A stretch of 64,000 nt of DNA from Holophagaceae bacterium (lineage in GTDB: Bacteria; Acidobacteriota; Holophagae; Holophagales; Holophagaceae). The notes under the pieces were generated by a model, which worked only from the letters and a program-made list of their open reading frames with translations, had not been told where the DNA came from and searched no databases. Shown here piece after piece: positions 1 to 9,540 of the stretch. A program made the translations under genes and the position numbers. How positions within the stretch are numbered: position 1 is the first letter of the stretch; each line of letters starts with the position of its first letter. Where the stretch lies: the NCBI GenBank assembly GCA_025361125.1, contig JANYBM010000022.1:1-64000 (forward strand), read 5' to 3'.

Positions 1-50
1 AAAGCGGATCGGGGGTTTTTCTTTGTGCCCTGCCCTTCCAAGGAGCCCCC

Positions 51-1754
51 ATGTGCGGCCTCGTCACCATCCTCAACATCGATCCGACCCGCTCGAATTC
101 CGGCGAACTGCGGAAGCTGGCGCTGTCCATGGCCAAGAAGATCCGCCACCGGGGGCCCGATTGGAGCGGCATCTACAGCGACGCGCGGGCGATCCTGGCC
201 CACGAGCGGCTTTCCATCGTGGACGTGGAGCATGGCGCCCAACCGCTGGTGGACACGCTTAAAGGCAGTGTGCTGGCAGTGAACGGCGAGATTTACAACC
301 ACAAGGACCTGCGCCGCGGTTTGAAGCACGAGCATGACTTCCAGACTGCTTCCGATTGCGAAGTGATCCTGTACCTCTACGACGAACTGCCACCGAAGGA
401 GTTCCTGAACCGCATGAATGGGATCTTCGGCTTCGTGCTTTACGACCCCAAACGCGAGACCTTTCTCATCGCCCGCGACCCCATCGGTGTCATCCCGCTC
501 TACGTGGGCTGGGACCGCCAGGACAACCTGTTCGTGGCCTCCGAGATGAAAGCGTTGGTGGGCCATTGCGAGCGCATCCGCGAAGTGCCGCCGGGCCACT
601 ACTACCTGGGCCATGAGGCGGACAAAGGCTTCCAGCGTTACTACGAATCCAAGTGGGCCGAGCCGGGTTTCTACCCAAACGAACCCTATGACCCGGCGAA
701 GCTCCGCAAAGCTCTTGAGGACGCGGTCCATCGCCAACTCATGTGCGACGTGCCCTACGGCGTACTGATTTCCGGTGGTGTGGATTCCAGCATCGTGGCA
801 TCCATCGCTGCGCGGTTCCGCCAGACGCGTGTGGAAGAAGATGACAAGTCACCGGCCTGGTGGCCGCAGATCCATTCCTTCGCCGTGGGTCTGGAAGGCG
901 CCCCGGATCTGGCTCCCGCTAGAAAAGTCGCAGACCACATCGGCGCCATCCACCACGAAATCCACTTCACCGTGCAAGAAGGCCTGGACGCGCTTTCCGA
1001 TGTGATCTACCACCTGGAGACCTTCGACATCACGAGCATCCGCGCCTCGACGCCCATGTACCTGATGATGCGGAAAATCCGCGCCATGGGCATCAAGATG
1101 ATCCTCTCGGGCGAAGGCGCCGACGAGATTTTCGGCGGTTATCTGTACTTTCACAAGGCGCCCGATGGCCACGCGCTGCACGACGAAACCGTGCAAAAGC
1201 TGCAGAAACTCCACCTCTACGACTGCCTACGGGCCAACAAATCCAGCGCCGCCTGGGGCGTGGAAGCGCGCGTCCCCTTCCTGGACCGCGAATTCCTGGA
1301 CGTGGCCATGATGCTGGATCCGGAGTTGAAGATTCCCCGGAACGCCAAGCGCGAAAAACCCATCGAGAAGTATTTGTTGCGCAACGCTTTCGACGGCACC
1401 ATTCCTGACGAGATCCTGTGGCGCCAGAAGGAGCAGTTCTCCGATGGCGTGGGCTACGCCTGGATCAATGGCCTGAAGGCCCACGCCGAACACGAAATCA
1501 GTGACAGCATGATGCGTGGCGCCCACGAACGCTTCCCCGTGAAGACACCCGATACCAAGGAAGCCTATCTTTACCGCCAGATGTTCGAGCACCATTTCCC
1601 ATCGGCCACAGCAGTGAACTGCGTGCCCTGGGAGAAGAGCATCGCCTGCAGCACCGCCACCGCGTTGCTCTGGGACGAAGCCTTCCAAAAGATGGCGGAT
1701 CCATCTGGCCGGGCGGTCATGGATGTGCATGAGACGGGGTACACGGCGGAATAA
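51..1754 (+). CDS. asnB: Asparagine synthase (glutamine-hydrolysing), class B
   Basis: Converts aspartate, glutamine and ATP to asparagine in the cytoplasm. The protein has 567 residues, close to the size of E. coli AsnB. Cys2 directly follows the initiator Met and is the Ntn amidotransferase nucleophile; RHRGPD and NGEIYNH are typical of the glutaminase domain. The C-terminal synthetase half has the PP-loop SGGVDSS near residue 242 and the SGEGADEIFGGY motif. AAGGAG lies 7 bases before the ATG. The gene appears monocistronic, with about 200 non-coding bases after it. Family identity is seen directly in the motifs. Confidence 0.96.
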   Translation: MCGLVTILNIDPTRSNSGELRKLALSMAKKIRHRGPDWSGIYSDARAILAHERLSIVDVEHGAQPLVDTLKGSVLAVNGEIYNHKDLRRGLKHEHDFQTASDCEVILYLYDELPPKEFLNRMNGIFGFVLYDPKRETFLIARDPIGVIPLYVGWDRQDNLFVASEMKALVGHCERIREVPPGHYYLGHEADKGFQRYYESKWAEPGFYPNEPYDPAKLRKALEDAVHRQLMCDVPYGVLISGGVDSSIVASIAARFRQTRVEEDDKSPAWWPQIHSFAVGLEGAPDLAPARKVADHIGAIHHEIHFTVQEGLDALSDVIYHLETFDITSIRASTPMYLMMRKIRAMGIKMILSGEGADEIFGGYLYFHKAPDGHALHDETVQKLQKLHLYDCLRANKSSAAWGVEARVPFLDREFLDVAMMLDPELKIPRNAKREKPIEKYLLRNAFDGTIPDEILWRQKEQFSDGVGYAWINGLKAHAEHEISDSMMRGAHERFPVKTPDTKEAYLYRQMFEHHFPSATAVNCVPWEKSIACSTATALLWDEAFQKMADPSGRAVMDVHETGYTAE

Positions 1755-1830
1755 AAATAACCACGCGGAGGAGGGTTCCCGCCTCTGTGAGTGCACCGAG
1801 CAGGAGCGCGTACACGCGCGATAGGCGGGA

Positions 1831-1876
1831 GCGGAGAAAAGAAAATCTTTTCAGCTATCTTCAATCTTTTCTCCGC
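1831..1876. repeat. 12-bp perfect inverted repeat between asnB and a lipoprotein gene
   Basis: GCGGAGAAAAGA (1831-1842) and TCTTTTCTCCGC (1865-1876) are exact reverse complements around 22 bases. A second hairpin, GAAAAG with CTTTTC inside the left part, would compete with it. The rest of the 197-base gap has no convincing gene. The repeat could be the asnB terminator or a decayed intergenic repeat; no T-run follows. Confidence 0.6.
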
Positions 1877-1951
1877 ACCCCTCCGCGTAGTTTCGTTTTC
1901 CCGGTGCCGCATCCATTCAACCTATTGCCCATGGAGGGGTCCAAAGCGCAT

Positions 1952-3376
1952 ATGCCGTTGAATCTTCGTAGGCTCTCGACTTCTCTGATAGCAGGCTCAC
2001 TCCTCAGCCTGGCGCTGCTGCTTGTTTTGTCCTGTGCGCGGCCGCAGGTCCAGGATCTCTCGACGCTAAGGCTGCAGCAGGTGGGCTTCCACAAGGCCAG
2101 TTACGATACTGACGGAAAACTTTTGCCGTGGACTTCCTGGGAGGACGCCATCGCCCGGGAGATGGCCTGGTATCTAAACTGTCCCCTTGGCACCAATGCT
2201 TACCCTGTCTTCGTCTATGCCACTTTCATGGATGAGCATTACCGCCCCACGAAGACCGAGATCATTCCCGCTACCCAGAACGGCATGGGGATTCTCTCCT
2301 ATCTGAAATATTGGGAATACAACGGGCGATCGAATCCAAAAATTTTGCTATGGGCCCGGAAAATGGGGGACTACCTGGTGCGAGAATCCCTCACCAAAGA
2401 CGTGGGGCCTTATCCTCGTTTCACTCGTTCCACGGGCCATCATACGAATTTTCCTATCAAGGCCAGCTCTCAAGGGGATGAGAAATTCGGCCCCGACGTG
2501 ATTGAACCCGACAAGGGCGGATTGGCGGGCTACGCGTTGTTCAAACTCTTTCAAGCGACCGGTGATGAGCGCTATTTGCAGCAGGCGCTCCACAACGCTG
2601 AGTGCCTGGCCAGGAATATGCGCAAGGGAGATGCGAGGCACTCGCCCTGGCCCTTCCGCGTAGATTCGGTAAGCGGAAGATCCTGGGGGCGGCGCAGTGG
2701 CAATATGGCCTTCAACTTACGCCTTTTCGATGAGCTGATCGCCGCGGGGCATCCTGAATTCCAGGTGCCTCGGACCGCTTTGTGGACTTGGATCAAGGCG
2801 TATCAGATCCCATCGGCTGACCCGCGTTCGACCAGTTTGTGGATCCAATTTTTCGAAGATCAAACAGCGGAAGACAACCGCACCTCCTGGGCTCCACTGG
2901 AGCTGGCCCGCTATCTCATCGAAAAGAAAGAGCCCCTCGATCCCGACTGGAAGGCTGATGCAGAACGGCTCATCCAATTCGCCTTGAAACACTTTTCGGC
3001 CGCCGGTCCCGGCGGGGTTACCACCGTGGGGGAACAAGACGTGGACAGGCAGCCCTGGGGTGGAGCCTGCTCCAAGCTGGGCGGTGTAACGGCCTTGTTT
3101 TACGCGGCCGGTGGCGGTGAGAAATACCGGGAGATCGCCTACCGGAATCTCACCTGGATGATCTACCACATTGACAAAGACGGCTGTCCCACCGAGCGCA
3201 CTGGTAACAGCATCAGCCTGCGGGGCGGATGGCAGGAGGACTGCCACACGGACGTGATCCACAATTTCATGGATGCCCTCCAGGCCGTGCCGGAATGGCG
3301 CGGCGCTGGGACACTCGTCACGCTCCCCACTGTCTCTCCGGGCGCCCTTCCCGCTCACAGCTTCTTGGCAAAGTGA
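1952..3376 (+). CDS. Unrecognised exported lipoprotein, possibly alpha/alpha-toroid fold
   Basis: I do not recognise a named family. The reading frame is open from 1787, but the protein-like part starts at MPLNLRRL (1952). It opens with a basic n-region, a hydrophobic stretch and VLSC, a plausible lipobox, so a surface or periplasmic lipoprotein of about 474 residues is likely. The mature part is rich in Trp, Tyr and Gly with helix-like segments such as GLAGYALFKLFQATGDERYL and GGVTALFYAAGGGEKYREIA. This resembles six-hairpin or alpha/alpha-barrel glycosidase and epimerase folds, but that is inference. An alternative start at 1931 has no better ribosome site. Confidence 0.7.
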   Translation: MPLNLRRLSTSLIAGSLLSLALLLVLSCARPQVQDLSTLRLQQVGFHKASYDTDGKLLPWTSWEDAIAREMAWYLNCPLGTNAYPVFVYATFMDEHYRPTKTEIIPATQNGMGILSYLKYWEYNGRSNPKILLWARKMGDYLVRESLTKDVGPYPRFTRSTGHHTNFPIKASSQGDEKFGPDVIEPDKGGLAGYALFKLFQATGDERYLQQALHNAECLARNMRKGDARHSPWPFRVDSVSGRSWGRRSGNMAFNLRLFDELIAAGHPEFQVPRTALWTWIKAYQIPSADPRSTSLWIQFFEDQTAEDNRTSWAPLELARYLIEKKEPLDPDWKADAERLIQFALKHFSAAGPGGVTTVGEQDVDRQPWGGACSKLGGVTALFYAAGGGEKYREIAYRNLTWMIYHIDKDGCPTERTGNSISLRGGWQEDCHTDVIHNFMDALQAVPEWRGAGTLVTLPTVSPGALPAHSFLAK

Positions 3377-3429
3377 TGCCCCATCCCTTCGGGCCATCGG
3401 TCAGGATGAACCATTAGAACGAGGGGAAC

Positions 3430-4770
3430 ATGACTGACCCAGCCAGCAATCAGGCGCACAGAGCTATCCTCTCGCCTCCGGACCTGCGGCGCACCCAAGG
3501 CAAGTCCCGGCGGGGAACGCTGAAGAGGGCTGATCAGGGGAGCTGGACGGTTGCCGCCAACAGGCCAGAACCCGTGGAGGTGCTGAAGGCTGCGGTGGCG
3601 CACCGGGACCCTTCATTGCTACCCATCCGGTGGGGGCGCATGGCGCAGTCACCTTTTTATTTCTTTCGGGGCAATGCGGCGCTGATGGCCTTGGACCTCG
3701 CGCCTTGGCCCACCACGGGTTTGCACAATCAACTCTGCGGTGATGCCCATTTGATCAATTTCGGCGCCTTTGGAAAGCACGATGGCAGCCTTGTCTTTGA
3801 TCTGAATGATTTCGACGAGACCTGTCGTGGACCCTGGGAATGGGATCTGAAGCGCCTCCTGGCCAGCGCCGTGCTGGCAGGACGGGAAGCTGGACATACC
3901 GATGCTGCCTGCTCAGAGGCAGCCAGTCGTTGCGTCCAGGCATACATGGCGGGCATGAATCGCTTCGCGGATATGGGAATCGTGGAGTTATCTCGCGAAG
4001 AAATTGGCCCACACAACGATGGTGGCGCCTTGGCCCCCATTTTCGAAAAAGCTCGCCGGGATACACCGCAAAAACTGCTAGAGAAGGCCATTGAAGAAGG
4101 TCCCCGTTTCAGGAACAAAGAACCATTTCTGCGGCCATTGACTGATGAAGAGTCTTGGCCCTTCCTCGCCTCCTTCCCCGAATACCACGACACACTCGGC
4201 CCCGCACGACAGCAGGTGTTGGCTGGCTACAAACCCGTTTGCCTCGGGCGCCGAGTGGCGGGCTGTGGCTCCCTTGGCGTGATGGATGTGCTGGTCCTGG
4301 CTTTCGGCAATGGCCCTGATGATCCACTATTTCTTGAATTCAAAGCTCAATATGGCAGTGTCTGGGCGCGTTATTTAAAGGAAGCTGCGAACACCCATGC
4401 GGGTTGCCACGCCGCTGAAGGCCAACACCGGATGCAAACCTGGGCTGATCCATTTTTGGGCTGGACCACCGTTACAGGCGCGCCCTACCTGGTCAAGCAA
4501 TGGTCCGATCACAAGGCCAGCATCGAGGTTCAAGATTTGGCCGGGGTGGTCCTGGGCGATTACCTGGAGCTTTGCGGCACGGTGCTGGCGAAGGCCCATG
4601 CCCGCAGCGGCGACCCTGCCCAGATTGCCGGCTACCTGGGTCAAGGTGATGAGCTTCCAGAAGCGCTCTCTTCCTTTGCCTTGCGCTACGGGAACCAGGT
4701 CACCGAGGACTGGGTGAGATTGAAAGAAGCCATAGCGCAAGGCCGGTTGGAGTCCTGGAATCATTCGTAG
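3430..4770 (+). CDS. DUF2252 family protein
   Basis: A 446-residue cytoplasmic protein of the DUF2252 family, whose biochemical function is unestablished; the fold is thought to be related to small-molecule kinases. Family signatures are visible: SPFYFFRGNAALM near residue 75, LCGDAHLINFGAF near 100, FDLNDFDETCRGPWEWDLKR near 125, and a later YLKEAANTHAGCHAAEGQHR segment. GAGGGG precedes the ATG by a good distance. It stands 53 bases after the lipoprotein gene and 67 before a membrane protein gene on the same strand, so an operon is possible but not shown. Confidence 0.88.
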   Translation: MTDPASNQAHRAILSPPDLRRTQGKSRRGTLKRADQGSWTVAANRPEPVEVLKAAVAHRDPSLLPIRWGRMAQSPFYFFRGNAALMALDLAPWPTTGLHNQLCGDAHLINFGAFGKHDGSLVFDLNDFDETCRGPWEWDLKRLLASAVLAGREAGHTDAACSEAASRCVQAYMAGMNRFADMGIVELSREEIGPHNDGGALAPIFEKARRDTPQKLLEKAIEEGPRFRNKEPFLRPLTDEESWPFLASFPEYHDTLGPARQQVLAGYKPVCLGRRVAGCGSLGVMDVLVLAFGNGPDDPLFLEFKAQYGSVWARYLKEAANTHAGCHAAEGQHRMQTWADPFLGWTTVTGAPYLVKQWSDHKASIEVQDLAGVVLGDYLELCGTVLAKAHARSGDPAQIAGYLGQGDELPEALSSFALRYGNQVTEDWVRLKEAIAQGRLESWNHS

Positions 4771-4837
4771 CTTTACGGCGCGGGTACACCAATGCTTAGC
4801 AAGGCGGCTGTCCTGAGAAGCGGCTTGGGAGGCTCTC

Positions 4838-5452
4838 ATGACCCGGATGGACGATCTCCAACAAAAGATGCAATCCATTGAGAAAGAGATCCTCGATGAA
4901 TTGAACGGCCTGCGGGAAACCCAGGGCTACCATCTGGAAGGCAGGAGGGTCCGTATTTTGGAGACCATTCGGAAGGCCCATCGGGCCCGGCGGAAACGGG
5001 TCCATATCTACCTATGGGAGGGTCGCATTCTGGCCTACCTGGTGGCGCCTGTGATCTGGGCGGGTGTGTTCCCTGCCCTGTTCTTGGATGGGTTCGTGGT
5101 GCTCTATCAGTTCATCTGTTTTCCGGCCTATGGAATTCCGCGGGTGCAGCGCAAGGAGTACATGGTGATGGACCGGCGGCCGCTTCCCTACCTGAACTGG
5201 ATCGAGAAGCTCGGTTGCATATACTGCAGCTACTTCAACGGACTGATGGCCATGGTCTCAGAGGTCGCGGCCCGCACCGAACAACACTTCTGCCCCATTA
5301 AACATGCGTTACGGCCGAAAACACTTCACAGTCGCTACCGCTACTTCTTCGACTACGGGGATATGGAGGCCTACCGTGCCCGCCTGGAAGCGGTGAGGCA
5401 TGATTTCTCGGATGTGCGGACCATCCTTTCGCCAACCTTTCCGAAGCCCTGA
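4838..5452 (+). CDS. Conserved-looking small membrane protein of unknown function
   Basis: 204 residues, no named family recognised. The N-terminal 55 residues are charged and probably helical. One or two hydrophobic segments follow (ILAYLVAPVIWAGVFPALFL and FVVLYQFICFPAYGIP). The central part has paired cysteines in LGCIYCSYFNG and a conserved-looking NWIEK, suggesting metal or redox interest, though this is unproven. GGGAGG sits 5 bases before the ATG. It is followed after 22 bases by the serine hydrolase start. The reading frame and ribosome site make it a real gene; the function is unknown. Confidence 0.75.
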   Translation: MTRMDDLQQKMQSIEKEILDELNGLRETQGYHLEGRRVRILETIRKAHRARRKRVHIYLWEGRILAYLVAPVIWAGVFPALFLDGFVVLYQFICFPAYGIPRVQRKEYMVMDRRPLPYLNWIEKLGCIYCSYFNGLMAMVSEVAARTEQHFCPIKHALRPKTLHSRYRYFFDYGDMEAYRARLEAVRHDFSDVRTILSPTFPKP

Positions 5453-5474
5453 ACCACCAATTTTAGGAATTCGA

Positions 5475-7214
5475 ATGAACCCAGCACGCCTTCACCGATC
5501 ATCGTTGATTGCCTTGATAGCGCTCCTTTTCGGCTGGTTCCCCGGAATGGCGCGGGCTCAGGCTGCTAAAGCAGAGGCCAAGGCAGCTCAGAATTCACCA
5601 GTTCTGTCGGACTCCGATATTCGGAAGATCCTGATGGAGCGAATCGAAGACTTCCACCAGGGTGTCGGCATTGTGGTGGGGGTGATTGATCCGAAAGGGC
5701 GCAGGGTCATTTCCTACGGCAGCTTAGATCAGAGGGATGCCCGCGTTTTGAATGGCAAAACGATTTTCGAAATCGGCTCCGTCACCAAGGTATTCACCTC
5801 TCTGGTGCTAGCGGACATGGTTCAGCGTGGCGAAGTCACATTGACGGACCCCGTCGCCAAGTTCCTTCCCGAGGACGTGAAAGTACCGCAGCGAAATGGC
5901 AAGTCCATCACGCTCCAGGACCTTGCCAGCCAGACCTCAGGTCTGCCGCGCATGCCGGACAATTTTGCGCCCAAGAACCTGTCGAATCCCTATGCAGATT
6001 ATTCCCCGGAACTCCTTTTCAAGTTTCTCTCCACCTATGAACTCACACGCGATATCGGTTCTAAATACGAGTATTCCAATCTGGGCGTAGGTTTGCTGGG
6101 CCAGGCCCTCGCACGGAGGGCGGGCATGGATTTCGAGCACCTGGTTCGCACCCGTATTGGAACGCCTTTGGGGATGACGAGCACGGGCGTCACGTTGACG
6201 CCAGAAATGAAAGCCCGGCTGGCAGTAGGCCACGATGACAAATTGGTGCCGGTCTCCAATTGGGATATCCCCACCCTGGCGGGTGCCGGGGCACTGCGTT
6301 CCGACGTTGATGACATGCTCACCTTCCTGGCGGCGAATCTCGGATTCACCCAATCGAAATTGACCCCGGCCATGACCGCCATGCTGGCAAACCGAAAACC
6401 CACCGGCATGCCCGGAGTGGAGATCGGCCTCGCCTGGCATATCTCCACCAAGGACGGTTCCGAGATCATTTGGCACAACGGGGGCACCGGCGGCTACCGG
6501 TCTTTTATGGGTTTCAACCCCAAGACACGCACGGGAGTGGTAGTCCTTTCCAATACATCCAATGATGCGGGAGTTGATGATATTGGAAGGCACATCTTGG
6601 ACTCGCGCCTGCCTCTGATGCAGGCCCCCAAGAGCCATAAAGAAATTGCCCTTGATCCCAAAAAAACGGATGGCTTCGCGGGCCAGTACCAACTTGCCCC
6701 CGGCTTCATCCTGACGGTCACGCGGGAAAGCGAGGGTCTTTTCGCCCAGGCCACCAACCAACCCAAATTCGAGCTCTTTCCGGAAGGGGAGCGGACCTTC
6801 TTCCTGAAAGTCGTTGATGCGCAAATCACCTTCGAGGCCGACCTGAATGGGAAGGCAAGTGGCCTAGTGCTTCACCAAGGCGGACGGGACATACCCGGCA
6901 AGCGGTTGGAGGGAGAAGTCCCAACGCCCGCGGCCCACAAAGAGATCAGCGTTGACCCGAAGCTGTTCGACCTGTACATCGGCCATTACGCCCTGGCTCC
7001 CACCTTCATTCTGACGATCACCCGGGAAGGGGACCACCTGTTTGCCCAGGCCACCAACCAACCCAAATTCGAGCTCTTCGCAGAAACCAGGAAGGACTTC
7101 TTCCTCAAAGTCACCGATGCCCAGGTCAGTTTTGAGACCGATGCCCATGGCAAGGCCATCAGCCTGATCTTGCACCAGAACGGCGCGCACACGCCGGCCA
7201 AGCGGTTGGATTGA
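5475..7214 (+). CDS. Exported serine hydrolase, beta-lactamase class C fold, with two C-terminal repeats
   Basis: The start at 5475 follows AGGA at 8 bases and gives a clean signal peptide (LIALIALLFGWFPGMARAQA). Residues about 45-370 form a class C beta-lactamase/DD-peptidase-like domain with S102-V-T-K105, Y-S-N near residue 200 and HNGGTGG near 334. The natural substrate could be a peptidoglycan peptide, an ester or a D-amino-acid peptide; it cannot be named. The C-terminus carries two copies of a DUF3471-like module, each about 95 residues, offset by exactly 300 bp with one 35-bp stretch identical in both. 579 residues in all, longer than single-module relatives. Confidence 0.88.
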   Translation: MNPARLHRSSLIALIALLFGWFPGMARAQAAKAEAKAAQNSPVLSDSDIRKILMERIEDFHQGVGIVVGVIDPKGRRVISYGSLDQRDARVLNGKTIFEIGSVTKVFTSLVLADMVQRGEVTLTDPVAKFLPEDVKVPQRNGKSITLQDLASQTSGLPRMPDNFAPKNLSNPYADYSPELLFKFLSTYELTRDIGSKYEYSNLGVGLLGQALARRAGMDFEHLVRTRIGTPLGMTSTGVTLTPEMKARLAVGHDDKLVPVSNWDIPTLAGAGALRSDVDDMLTFLAANLGFTQSKLTPAMTAMLANRKPTGMPGVEIGLAWHISTKDGSEIIWHNGGTGGYRSFMGFNPKTRTGVVVLSNTSNDAGVDDIGRHILDSRLPLMQAPKSHKEIALDPKKTDGFAGQYQLAPGFILTVTRESEGLFAQATNQPKFELFPEGERTFFLKVVDAQITFEADLNGKASGLVLHQGGRDIPGKRLEGEVPTPAAHKEISVDPKLFDLYIGHYALAPTFILTITREGDHLFAQATNQPKFELFAETRKDFFLKVTDAQVSFETDAHGKAISLILHQNGAHTPAKRLD

Positions 7215-7323
7215 AGATCCTGGTTCTGATCTCGCCGCCTGCCGAAGCCTTCGCCATGCATAGAAGGCAGGTAAATCCCGGAGCCAGGGTTTAAATAATC
7301 CCGAAGGGCAGAATGCTGCCCAA

Positions 7324-9429
7324 TCAGAACCGCATCCGGATCGAGGCATTCACGCTCCGACCCGGCAGCAGGTAATACTGGGAATCCCCCAGTTCGCTTT
7401 CGGCCACGGGATTGCGGCGATCGGTCAGGTTCTGGCCATCGATACGAAACTCCCACTGACCTGCGCGGTAGCCGAGGCCCGCGGCGAGCGTCGTGTAACC
7501 GCCCACAGGCGCCGTATTGCGCTTGTTCAGGTACACTCCACCGGTGTAGTTCAACTCGATGGAACCGTTGAAGCCGTTCGCTGGCGCGTAGAGAAGTCCA
7601 AGGGCGCCCAGCTGGTAAGGCGACATTTCCAGCCGGTTGCCTTTCAACTGGGTAGGCACACCGGGATCGAACTCGAAGACGAAATCGCGGAAGCGCGTGT
7701 CGTGGTAGCTGTAGGAAACCCGGGTGAAGATGTCCTTCCCGCAACGGTACCGCAAGTCGGCCTCGACGCCCTGGAAGCGCTGCTTGCCGGTGTTGATCAG
7801 GGTCGGCAGCGTATCCCCCGGTTTGAGCGTGGAGGACACCAGATTGTCGAAATCCATGAGGAAGGAACTAACCTCCAAGGCCAGCTTTCCATCCATGAGC
7901 TTTGCCTTCATTCCGAAATCGAAACTTTGGGCGGTCTCTGGGTCGAGGATCTGCCGGGTGCTATCGAGGCCGAAGTCGAGTGCTGCGGGCTTGAAGGAAT
8001 TCCGATAGTTCGCAAAGAAGTTGACTTGGTTCGAGCCACCCTGCCAAGCCGTCCAGCTCAAGCCGGCGCTTCCCGTGAACCGTGTCACGGTGCGGGAATC
8101 CAGCCCATTGCCATCCAGCTGATGGCCACCTTCCAGATCCACGCCAAAGACCCGGCGGGATTCATCGGTGCGGTTGATGCGCCCCCCGACCTCGATGATG
8201 AGGCGGGGCGTCACCGTCCATTCCGTGAAGGCGTAAAGCCCAGAGAAATCACGCCGATCATCCACGCGGATGTCCGCGGCGGGGGGCAGTGCGCTGCTTC
8301 CTGGAGGATTTGTGCCGTTCAAGTTCACGAAGTAGTCGAAATCCCCGCCTCGGCCCTTGCCCTGGCCATGGAGATGGTCGAAGCCGATGACCGTCTTGAG
8401 GCTGGGAACCGAGATCCAGGCCACGTGGCTGTCGAAATAAATGTCCGTCATCTGGACCTCTTCCCGGAAGCCGTGAGCGTTGGGATCGTCCTCGCTGATG
8501 TCCACCAGAAAGCCGCGGAACACATTTTGTTTCGCCTGGGAGATTGCCAAAGTCGTGGACCAAAGCCCGCCCGCCAGGGCCCGGTCGTAGCCCATGTTCA
8601 GGGCCACGCGGCGGTCGTTGATGAAGGCGCCAGCCGGATTGTGGTTGGTATCCACGGCGATCTCATCCGTGAGGACCTTCCCGGTCCTTGGATGGGGACT
8701 GTTGGGCTTCTGATCCACGGAAGTCCAGTCCACGTCAAAGTGGAAAGTGCCCTCGGCCAGTTCCATGCGGTTGCGCCAAAGCAAATGGCTGCGCTGGAAT
8801 TCCGTCCGCGGATCATCGAAACCCTTCTTGGCAAAATCCACGGTGAGGCTGGAATCGAAGCCCGCCCACTTAGGCACTTTCAGGGTGACCACACCGCCGC
8901 CGCTGCCATGGCTTCCGCCTGAGAGCATTGCGGAACCCTGGGCATCCGCGGGCAGCTTGTGGATGACGTGAATGACTCCCACGAAGGAGGTGGCGCCGTA
9001 CATCACGGGCGCTGCGCCGCGCTGCACTTCGATACGCTCGACATCCTGCAGATTGAGGGTGGAGAGGGCCGGGTTAAAGGTGCCACCCCATGGCACGCCG
9101 TCCACCACCAGCAGGAAAGCGTCAAATTCCTTCAGCCCCCAGAATTCGGGGATGCTGGAAGCCGGACCGCCGTCGCCGCCAGGGGCGATGAAGACGCCTG
9201 CGGCCATGGCCAACGCGCTGCGCAGGTCCGTGGCCCCGCGATCCGCCAATTCCCTGCCGGTGATCACCGTGATGGAAGCGGGAACTTTGGCCGGATCTTC
9301 AGGAAATCGGGTGGCCGTGACCTGCACGGTGGCGCTGCCCGGGTCTTTGGGTGGGGCCTGCGCGAATCCTTGGAAGGCGCAAACACCCCCAGCAGCCACA
9401 AGAAGATAGCAAAGTCGCAGATTTTGCAC
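7324..9429 (-). CDS. TonB-dependent outer-membrane receptor
   Basis: A 701-residue outer-membrane receptor for active import of a large ligand (siderophore, cobalamin or other), powered by TonB. I chose the GTG at 9429 because GAGGA lies just upstream and a signal peptide follows immediately (YLLVAAGGVCAFQGFAQA); the frame is open to 9528. The plug domain has VTATR, the typical PASITVITGRELADRG segment and VERIEVQRGAAPVMYGA. The barrel ends in a terminal Phe (NASIRMRF). No TonB, ExbBD or ABC transporter genes flank it, so the ligand cannot be inferred. A large inverted repeat lies over its probable promoter. Confidence 0.93.
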   Translation of the reverse strand: MQNLRLCYLLVAAGGVCAFQGFAQAPPKDPGSATVQVTATRFPEDPAKVPASITVITGRELADRGATDLRSALAMAAGVFIAPGGDGGPASSIPEFWGLKEFDAFLLVVDGVPWGGTFNPALSTLNLQDVERIEVQRGAAPVMYGATSFVGVIHVIHKLPADAQGSAMLSGGSHGSGGGVVTLKVPKWAGFDSSLTVDFAKKGFDDPRTEFQRSHLLWRNRMELAEGTFHFDVDWTSVDQKPNSPHPRTGKVLTDEIAVDTNHNPAGAFINDRRVALNMGYDRALAGGLWSTTLAISQAKQNVFRGFLVDISEDDPNAHGFREEVQMTDIYFDSHVAWISVPSLKTVIGFDHLHGQGKGRGGDFDYFVNLNGTNPPGSSALPPAADIRVDDRRDFSGLYAFTEWTVTPRLIIEVGGRINRTDESRRVFGVDLEGGHQLDGNGLDSRTVTRFTGSAGLSWTAWQGGSNQVNFFANYRNSFKPAALDFGLDSTRQILDPETAQSFDFGMKAKLMDGKLALEVSSFLMDFDNLVSSTLKPGDTLPTLINTGKQRFQGVEADLRYRCGKDIFTRVSYSYHDTRFRDFVFEFDPGVPTQLKGNRLEMSPYQLGALGLLYAPANGFNGSIELNYTGGVYLNKRNTAPVGGYTTLAAGLGYRAGQWEFRIDGQNLTDRRNPVAESELGDSQYYLLPGRSVNASIRMRF

Positions 9430-9493
9430 GGGGTCCTCGGAAATAGCCAAACGATCACATCCAAATGAGACGAGATCTGCCTGGAGATTGTCT

Positions 9494-9537
9494 GAAAGGA
9501 TCTTGTCAGTTTTATTTATAAATGACAAGAACCTTTC
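9494..9537. promoter_or_regulatory. 15-bp inverted repeat over the probable TonB-receptor promoter
   Basis: GAAAGGaTCTTGTCA (9494-9508) and TGACAAGAaCCTTTC (9523-9537) are inverted repeats with a single mismatch around 14 AT-rich bases. On the minus strand TTGAAT, an 18-base gap and TATAAA form a candidate promoter whose -10 lies inside the spacer, so a dimeric regulator could occlude it. It also directly follows the trpA stop, but there is no T-run, which argues against a simple terminator. Confidence 0.6.
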
Positions 9538-9540
9538 AAT

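Noticed and set aside
1-50. GC-poor T-rich string before asnB as a terminator
   Set aside because: Only the end of a possible stem is inside the window, so it cannot be judged.
7702-8922. A 406-codon open frame on the plus strand
   Set aside because: It lies entirely antisense to the TonB receptor; its translation has no family features, and it reflects GC-rich third positions.
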